Part shown: piece after piece, positions 1 to 3,765 of the stretch
Layout of the letters: each line of letters starts with the position of its first letter
Position numbering within the stretch: position 1 is the first letter of the stretch
Assembly: GCA_903898855.1 (NCBI GenBank)
Contig: CAIUHB010000007.1
Location: 1 to 6,239 of the forward strand
Length of the DNA stretch: 6,239 bases
DNA from: an uncultured Actinomycetes bacterium
Lineage (GTDB): Bacteria; Actinomycetota; Actinomycetes; Nanopelagicales; Nanopelagicaceae
Direction: 5' to 3'
Position numbers and translations under genes: made by a program
The notes under the pieces: generated by a model
What the model was told of the DNA's origin: nothing
The model's input: only the letters and a program-made list of their open reading frames with translations
The model's database searches: none

Positions 1-1
1 A

Positions 2-343
2 CTCAAACCAGCTCCAGGTGAAGCAATTATCCAAAAGACGTACCGCTCATCTTTTGAACTGACCGATCTGGACCAAGTATTGGAAGCGAAGGCAATCTCG
101 CATTTAGTCATAACTGGCGCGCAAACAAATTTCTGCGTTCGAAATACATTGCATGCTGCTTACGAAAAGGGCTATGACGTAACTCTTGTCGCCGATGCTC
201 ACACCACCTCGGACGCTGAAAGCAATGGAGTCAAAGTTCCGGCTGAATTTATCATCGCCGAACAAAATGCCGCCGCCTGGAAATACGATCTCCCCGGCCG
301 AGCCTGCAATCTCACGACTTTGGCTGAGCTCACCTTTAATTAA
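2..343 (+). CDS. Isochorismatase/nicotinamidase-like cysteine hydrolase, C-terminal part (5' end outside window)
   Basis: The frame is open from the left edge (first full codon at base 2) to a TAA at 341-343, so about 113 C-terminal residues are visible. The family uses an Asp-Lys-Cys triad to hydrolyse amides or vinyl ethers (nicotinamide, isochorismate, other small amides). The probable catalytic Lys is coded at 35-37 in 'GEAIIQKTYRSSFELTDL'. The nucleophile Cys is at 134-136 in 'LVITGAQTNFCVRNT', just after the family's conserved G-x-x-T turn. The downstream 'GYDVTLVADAHTT' is the usual strand and Asp of this Rossmann-like fold. The catalytic Asp would lie upstream and cannot be seen. A TTG at 80-82 is in frame, but the homology begins well before it, so it is not the real start. 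The protein is soluble and probably cytoplasmic. The substrate cannot be told from this fragment, so no gene symbol is given. The end is 43 bases before trhO, which has its own promoter. Confidence 0.88.
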   Translation, partial: LKPAPGEAIIQKTYRSSFELTDLDQVLEAKAISHLVITGAQTNFCVRNTLHAAYEKGYDVTLVADAHTTSDAESNGVKVPAEFIIAEQNAAAWKYDLPGRACNLTTLAELTFN

Positions 344-350
344 TCTCCGG

Positions 351-386
351 TTTTCAGCCATTCCTCAATTGCTTTAGAATTGGGGC
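351..386 (+). promoter_or_regulatory. Leaderless promoter of trhO
   Basis: TAGAAT at 375-380 matches the sigma-A/sigma-70 type -10 consensus and lies 6 bases before the ATG at 387, so transcription should begin at or next to the A of the start codon. TTTTCA at 351-356 is a possible weak -35 box at 18-base spacing. No properly spaced Shine-Dalgarno sequence is present; the GGGG at 382-385 is only one base from the ATG. Confidence 0.6.
363..385. repeat. Imperfect inverted repeat around the trhO -10 box
   Basis: CCTCAATT (363-370) can pair with AATTGGGG (378-385) across a 7-base loop, using one U-G wobble. The right arm overlaps the TAGAAT -10 box and ends one base before the trhO ATG. It could be the stem-loop ending the upstream hydrolase transcript (there is no T-tract after it) or a palindromic operator over the promoter. 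The pairing is seen; either role is inferred. Confidence 0.35.
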
Positions 387-1295
387 ATGGAACTTCAAAA
401 GGTCATCTTGTATTACGGCTTCACGCCGTTGCATGACCCGGAAGCAACCAAACTCTGGCAGAAGACTCTCTGCGAATCACTGGGCCTCAAGGGCCGCATC
501 ATTATTAGTAAGCACGGCATCAATGGAACGCTGGGCGGCGATATGTCAGCCCTCAAGAAGTATGTAAAACTCACCAAGCAATATCCCGGCTTTCGCAAAA
601 TAGATTTCAAATGGTCTGATGGAACCGGCCAAGAATTTCCCCGCCTCTCAGTAAAAGTCCGTCCAGAACTCGTTGCCTTTGGTCACCCAGACGAGATCAA
701 GGTTGATGAGAATGGCGTAGTAAATGGCGGCACCCACCTCAAGCCCTATGAAGTCGACAAGCTTGTGGAAGAGCGCGGTGAGGAAGTGGTCTTCTTCGAT
801 GGTCGCAACGCCTACGAAGCAAAGATCGGTAAGTTCAAAGATGCAGTAGTTCCGGATGTAGAGACTTCGCATGACTTCGTCGCTGAAATTGAATCCGGCA
901 AATATGACCATATGAAAGATAAGCCAGTCGTCACTTATTGCACCGGTGGCATTCGTTGTGAAATCTTGTCAGCTGTGATGATCAACCGCGGCTTTAAAGA
1001 GGTCTATCAAATCGATGGTGGCATCGTGCGCTATGGAAATAAGTTTGGCGATCAATCCCATTGGGAAGGCTCGCTTTATATCTTTGATGGCCGCATGGCG
1101 GTGGATTTCACTGAAGATGCCAAGAAGGTTGGCAAGTGCGATGCATGTAGTGAATTCACCAATCAATTCCGCAACTGCTCCAATAAGAGCTGTCACACCT
1201 TGGTTCTGCTATGCGAGCCTTGCTCAACCAAGCCAGAGAATTTGGCCTGTACTCATGATCAAAGCCGCAAGCGAGATACAGAATTAATTGGCTAA
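387..1295 (+). CDS. trhO: tRNA uridine(34) hydroxylase TrhO (YceA family rhodanese)
   Basis: This 302-residue cytoplasmic protein matches the TrhO/YceA family in layout and length. TrhO hydroxylates U34 in the anticodon of certain tRNAs to 5-hydroxyuridine in an oxygen-dependent reaction, the first step toward the wobble modifications cmo5U and mo5U. Residues 1-95 form the N-terminal domain, with the signature 'GRIIISKHGINGTLGG' (residues 36-51). Residues about 118-220 are the rhodanese domain, with the active loop 'CTGGIRCE' (catalytic Cys185, second Cys191). The C-terminal part (251-290) is cysteine-rich: C251xxC254, C264, C269, C276xxC279, C288 and H290, probably a metal site and typical of the family. 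The ATG at 387 is chosen because homology begins there and a -10 box lies 6 bases before it. The gene runs convergent to the COG4280-like gene, 25 bases away. It appears intact. Confidence 0.95.
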   Translation: MELQKVILYYGFTPLHDPEATKLWQKTLCESLGLKGRIIISKHGINGTLGGDMSALKKYVKLTKQYPGFRKIDFKWSDGTGQEFPRLSVKVRPELVAFGHPDEIKVDENGVVNGGTHLKPYEVDKLVEERGEEVVFFDGRNAYEAKIGKFKDAVVPDVETSHDFVAEIESGKYDHMKDKPVVTYCTGGIRCEILSAVMINRGFKEVYQIDGGIVRYGNKFGDQSHWEGSLYIFDGRMAVDFTEDAKKVGKCDACSEFTNQFRNCSNKSCHTLVLLCEPCSTKPENLACTHDQSRKRDTELIG

Positions 1296-1320
1296 TTAAT
1301 TTAGCAAGTGACTAAAGTAT

Positions 1321-2358
1321 TTAGCGGGTAACGCGAAATAGATTGATCGGCAACAACACTGCTACGCCGATAGGCAATATCCACCAACCATTGGTACCGC
1401 CGTGGAAGGCAAGATTGGTCGCCTCCATAGAGGCTAGAACAATCAAGGTTCCGATTAAGTCATCGCCGATAAGGAAGTCATACCAAAAATACCCAAAGTC
1501 CTTCACGACCTTTATTACTCCCCTGTCTTCAACAACCGCCTTTGCATCAGCCTCATCGAAATCTTGGACGTTGACAATTGAGCTCTTTGCATTCGTTAGT
1601 GATTTTACGGAGGCGGCTTTGTTAGCTTGCTTAGCTTTCTTCGCCTTTAACAGGGTAATTAAAACCAGAGAAACCAGGACCATGAACGGAATGATTCCTA
1701 ATAGTGAAAGATCTTTGTGTGGCCACTGCGCGCCAGCACCTTCGGCTCCCCAGAAAATTCCAAAGCTGGTTAACATAATTCCAACAACAAACTTCATTTG
1801 ATTCTCTGGCACTCGGGCAAGCGGTTTACGAAGAGCAGCTCCAGCAATCACGACAACTAGTACCGCAGCGATCGCCGCAACCGATGCCAGTCCGACGCGA
1901 TGTTGAATGGTGCCAAAGGTCAAAACTATAAATGCGACTTCTAACCCTTCAAGTAGTACGCCTTTAAAGGAGAGCGTGAAGGAGTACCAATCATGTACTC
2001 CAAATCGCTTACCCTCGTTGGCTTTTCGGGCGGCGGCGATCTCCTCTTGAAAGATTGCATCTTCATCATGCAAAGCTTTATATCCACTAGCTCGCAAGAT
2101 TGCCTTACGCACCCACTGCAGCCCAAAGACCAAAAGCAATCCGCCAACAAAGAGTCGAAGTGAATTAATTGGAAGATGTGAAATAGAAGGACCAAAGGCG
2201 CCAATCACCACGGCTAAGACTGTGAGCGCCGATCCCGTGCCCATGAGCGAGGACTTCCAGTCTCGCGCGGTGCCGGCCGCCAAGACGATGGTGGTTGCCT
2301 CGACCGCTTCAACCGCACATGCTAGAAAAACGGAGATAAAGAGCGCTAAACCGGTCAT
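1321..2358 (-). CDS. COG4280-like polytopic membrane protein with two-fold internal repeat, possible cation transporter
   Basis: The 345-residue membrane protein resembles the uncharacterised COG4280 family. Residues 17-82 and 137-203 align almost without gaps at an offset of 120-121 residues. Each half opens with an acidic motif in a membrane helix: 'EAVEATTIVLAAGT' (E17, E20) and 'EGLEVAFIVLTFGT' (E137, E140). Each half closes with a glycine-rich helix: 'FVGGLLLVFG' (70-79) and 'FVVGIMLTSFG' (190-200). Between them lies a charged cytoplasmic-type stretch with 'KALHDEDAIFQEE' (94-106). Residues 238-285 form a hydrophilic Lys/Ala/Asp-rich linker, followed by one or two further hydrophobic segments (about 300-318 and 325-341). 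Paired E-x-x-E motifs in membrane helices recall FTR1-type iron permeases, so cation transport is possible but unproven. The ATG at 2358 is 5 bases after a TAGAAT box. The gene follows the VTT-like gene by 26 bases and has its own promoter in that gap. Confidence 0.85.
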   Translation of the reverse strand: MTGLALFISVFLACAVEAVEATTIVLAAGTARDWKSSLMGTGSALTVLAVVIGAFGPSISHLPINSLRLFVGGLLLVFGLQWVRKAILRASGYKALHDEDAIFQEEIAAARKANEGKRFGVHDWYSFTLSFKGVLLEGLEVAFIVLTFGTIQHRVGLASVAAIAAVLVVVIAGAALRKPLARVPENQMKFVVGIMLTSFGIFWGAEGAGAQWPHKDLSLLGIIPFMVLVSLVLITLLKAKKAKQANKAASVKSLTNAKSSIVNVQDFDEADAKAVVEDRGVIKVVKDFGYFWYDFLIGDDLIGTLIVLASMEATNLAFHGGTNGWWILPIGVAVLLPINLFRVTR

Positions 2359-2369
2359 GCCTCATTCTA
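2359..2369 (-). promoter_or_regulatory. Leaderless promoter of the COG4280-like gene
   Basis: On the minus strand, TAGAAT (2369 to 2364) is followed by 5 bases (GAGGC) and then the ATG at 2358. The GAGG is only one base from the start codon, too close to act as a normal ribosome binding site. I could not find a convincing -35 box. The same arrangement precedes the other genes here, which supports the call. Confidence 0.5.
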
Positions 2370-2384
2370 TTGCTGCTCGGCGTA

Positions 2385-2960
2385 TTACGTGATTAAACGC
2401 TTTTTCCAATCAATTCGAGTCAGTAGGTATATCCCAATCAGCATCAAAATTTGAAGTGCAATCCCCCATGGCGATTTAAAGGAATCCATCACTATTTCAC
2501 CAAGCCCGTGGCTCTTGAGCTTTGAAGCGCCAGCAACAAAAAATCCATAACTCACTATTCGTCCCGAGAAGAATGAGAGCGTCAGCGGAATAATCCGAGC
2601 ACCTATCAGGCCCGCGGCTTCAAAGAGTTGCGCTGAGGGCAGCGGCGAAAGGGCAAAGAGAGCTAATCCAAAGATGTGATGCGAGGTGCGCCGATTCAGC
2701 ACTTCTCCTGCAGCTGCCAAATTCTCCCGTTGTTTGGTGGATACAAATCTCCGCAACTTTCCAGTTAAGAAAGCCAGAGACGCTCGACCGGATGCCGATG
2801 AGGCGGCACCAACGAGCACTAATGGGAGTGCCGGAATTTCCGAACCCAAACGAAAGTAAACCAACACCGTCCAGGTTGGCGGGGCAAAGGCCGGGGCGAG
2901 ATTGAATGAGAACACAACGAGAATTAGGGAGAGATAAGCCCAAAGCGTTGAATTACCCAC
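2385..2960 (-). CDS. Small VTT/DedA-like integral membrane protein
   Basis: The 191-residue protein has about five hydrophobic segments (roughly 6-24, 42-66, 96-124, 126-146 and 166-181). It resembles the VTT/DedA/YqaA superfamily, whose members act in lipid scrambling or membrane homeostasis. Supporting traits are a proline-bearing entry 'FAPPTW' (25-30), a small-residue stretch 'GAASSASGRASLAFLTGKL' (51-69) where the family has its Gly-rich helix, 'FALSPLPSAQLFEAAGLIG' (102-120) and 'FFSGRIVSYG' (130-139), which match the P-x-P, AG and GR positions of VTT domains. A basic hydrophilic loop (68-93) separates the halves, and the C-terminus is 'DWKKRLIT'. Similarity is recognised by pattern only, so the family call is moderate and no symbol is assigned. 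The start is a GTG at 2960, chosen because TAGATT ends 6 bases before it. It is transcribed divergently from the exported-protein gene at 3035. Confidence 0.7.
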   Translation of the reverse strand: MGNSTLWAYLSLILVVFSFNLAPAFAPPTWTVLVYFRLGSEIPALPLVLVGAASSASGRASLAFLTGKLRRFVSTKQRENLAAAGEVLNRRTSHHIFGLALFALSPLPSAQLFEAAGLIGARIIPLTLSFFSGRIVSYGFFVAGASKLKSHGLGEIVMDSFKSPWGIALQILMLIGIYLLTRIDWKKRLIT

Positions 2961-2972
2961 GCCTGCAATCTA
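2961..2972 (-). promoter_or_regulatory. Leaderless promoter of the VTT-like gene
   Basis: Reading the minus strand, TAGATT (2972 to 2967) is followed by 6 bases (GCAGGC) and then GTG at 2960. This is the same spacing as at trhO. A GGGCGGAG stretch lies further upstream of the -10 box and is therefore too far away to be a ribosome binding site. No good -35 is visible. Confidence 0.55.
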
Positions 2973-3022
2973 CTCCGCCCGCACGGCAAAGCCAGCCCTT
3001 ATCTATTATCAGCCCCCTGCGA

Positions 3023-3034
3023 TAAACTCCTCGT
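3023..3034 (+). promoter_or_regulatory. Leaderless promoter of the exported FGQG protein gene
   Basis: TAAACT (3023-3028) is followed by 6 bases (CCTCGT) and the GTG at 3035. A second GTG two bases earlier (3033) is followed at once by TGA, so it is useless as a start; the 6-base spacing also points to 3035. The -10 boxes of the two divergent promoters are about 50 bases apart, so their upstream elements share the same DNA. Confidence 0.55.
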
Positions 3035-3658
3035 GTGATTGAGTACAACGAGGATGACGAGTACGACGAGGAGGCGCCGGAGGTAAAGCGCCATCGTTCG
3101 GCCAAACTCATCGTTGGCGCAATCTTGATTGTCATCGCTGGAATCACAACAACCGTTGCAGCAAACATCACCATTAATGCAAAAAAGGGAACTGAATTCG
3201 GTCAAGGACTTTTCCGTATCTCTGCTTGCGATCAATGGGTTGGCCTTAAGCCGATGTACACCGCTCCGATTTATTCCGGCAACTCTCGCGTCAGTGGTAT
3301 CACCATCATGGGTCTTGATGCCGCAAACTGCAAAGGCGTAGATTTCAAAATGCAGTTCTTCCAAACCGGAAGTGCAACACCACTAGATATTTTTGTTGAT
3401 TCAAATGGAGCAAACTCAAACCGAGTCATGCTTCGCGTCTGCAAGGTTTGCACCATCGTGACAAATACGGATCGCCAAAACGCAATCTCCATCATCAACA
3501 GTGCCGGACAGAACGTTGGCTATGACGATGGCTATGAGTACCTGGACTTCGACCCCGCCACCGGTAACTACCTCTGGACCTTAACGATTCCACCGGCTAC
3601 CCCGCTGGCCACCATGTCTGCGGTAAATAAGGACACGGTCGAGTCCGCTAGCTACTAA
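3035..3658 (+). CDS. Membrane-anchored extracytoplasmic protein of the actinobacterial 'EFGQG' type, function unknown
   Basis: The 207-residue protein begins with a very acidic cytoplasmic tail (nine Asp/Glu in the first 16 residues), then a basic 'KRHR' (18-21), one hydrophobic segment (about 25-43, 'LIVGAILIVIAGITTT'), and an exported domain. The exported part opens with 'NITINAKKGTEFGQGLFRI' (44-62) and 'SACDQW' (63-68), a signature I associate with a family of secreted actinobacterial proteins of unknown role. Four cysteines (65, 99, 136, 139, the last two as CKVC) could form two disulfides outside the cell. The rest looks beta-rich, with many Asn, Gly, Thr and Val. The tail is a signal anchor or an unusually acidic N-region of a signal peptide; 'TTTVAA' before N44 could be a cleavage site. 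The start is GTG, and the frame closes with TAA. It lies 107 bases upstream of the large surface protein in the same direction. Confidence 0.82.
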   Translation: MIEYNEDDEYDEEAPEVKRHRSAKLIVGAILIVIAGITTTVAANITINAKKGTEFGQGLFRISACDQWVGLKPMYTAPIYSGNSRVSGITIMGLDAANCKGVDFKMQFFQTGSATPLDIFVDSNGANSNRVMLRVCKVCTIVTNTDRQNAISIINSAGQNVGYDDGYEYLDFDPATGNYLWTLTIPPATPLATMSAVNKDTVESASY

Positions 3659-3765
3659 TTCCCGCGCTATCCCCCGCTATCCCGCATTACCTTGCTCACT
3701 TGAGCCAGCCTCCGACCCTTTCTGAGAATGAATTGCAGATACCTATCTATTAAACTGACCGTCTA
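3659..3765 (+). promoter_or_regulatory. Intergenic region with likely promoter of the large surface protein
   Basis: TAAACT (3751-3756), the same hexamer as at 3023, lies 9 bases before the ATG at 3766, which would give a leader of only two or three bases. There is no Shine-Dalgarno sequence in 'GACCGTCTA' just before the ATG. An in-frame TAA at 3751-3753 rules out any start further upstream. The left end holds a short C-rich tandem repeat. Confidence 0.45.
3665..3683 (+). repeat. Short tandem repeat CGCTATCCC x2
   Basis: CGCTATCCC occurs at 3665-3673 and again at 3675-3683, a 10-base period, followed by a degenerate third start (CGCATTACC). It lies just after the stop of the FGQG gene. It may be a slippage product or a protein-binding site; nothing in the sequence decides this. 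Confidence 0.4.

Noticed and set aside
80..343. TTG at 80 as the start of a short complete gene
   Set aside because: The family homology, including the probable catalytic Lys at 35-37, continues upstream of it in the same frame, so the gene is truncated by the window edge.
1291..1324. Small AT-rich hairpins between the convergent genes (GCTAA/TTAGC at 1291-1305; CTAAA/TTTAG at 1312-1324)
   Set aside because: Stems are only five base pairs, mostly A-T, and no T-tract follows. They may contribute to termination but are too weak to annotate as terminators.
1343..1801. A 152-codon plus-strand open frame opposite the COG4280-like gene
   Set aside because: It is antisense to a convincing membrane protein gene, has no promoter or start context like the others, and its peptide shows no recognisable domain.
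2999..3364. A 121-codon minus-strand open frame opposite the FGQG gene
   Set aside because: It crosses the divergent promoter region and lies antisense to a gene with a clear membrane segment, exported-domain motif and promoter.
3694..3705. GCTC/GAGC inverted repeat downstream of the FGQG gene as a terminator
   Set aside because: The stem is four pairs with a four-base loop and is not followed by a T-run; such a repeat is expected by chance.
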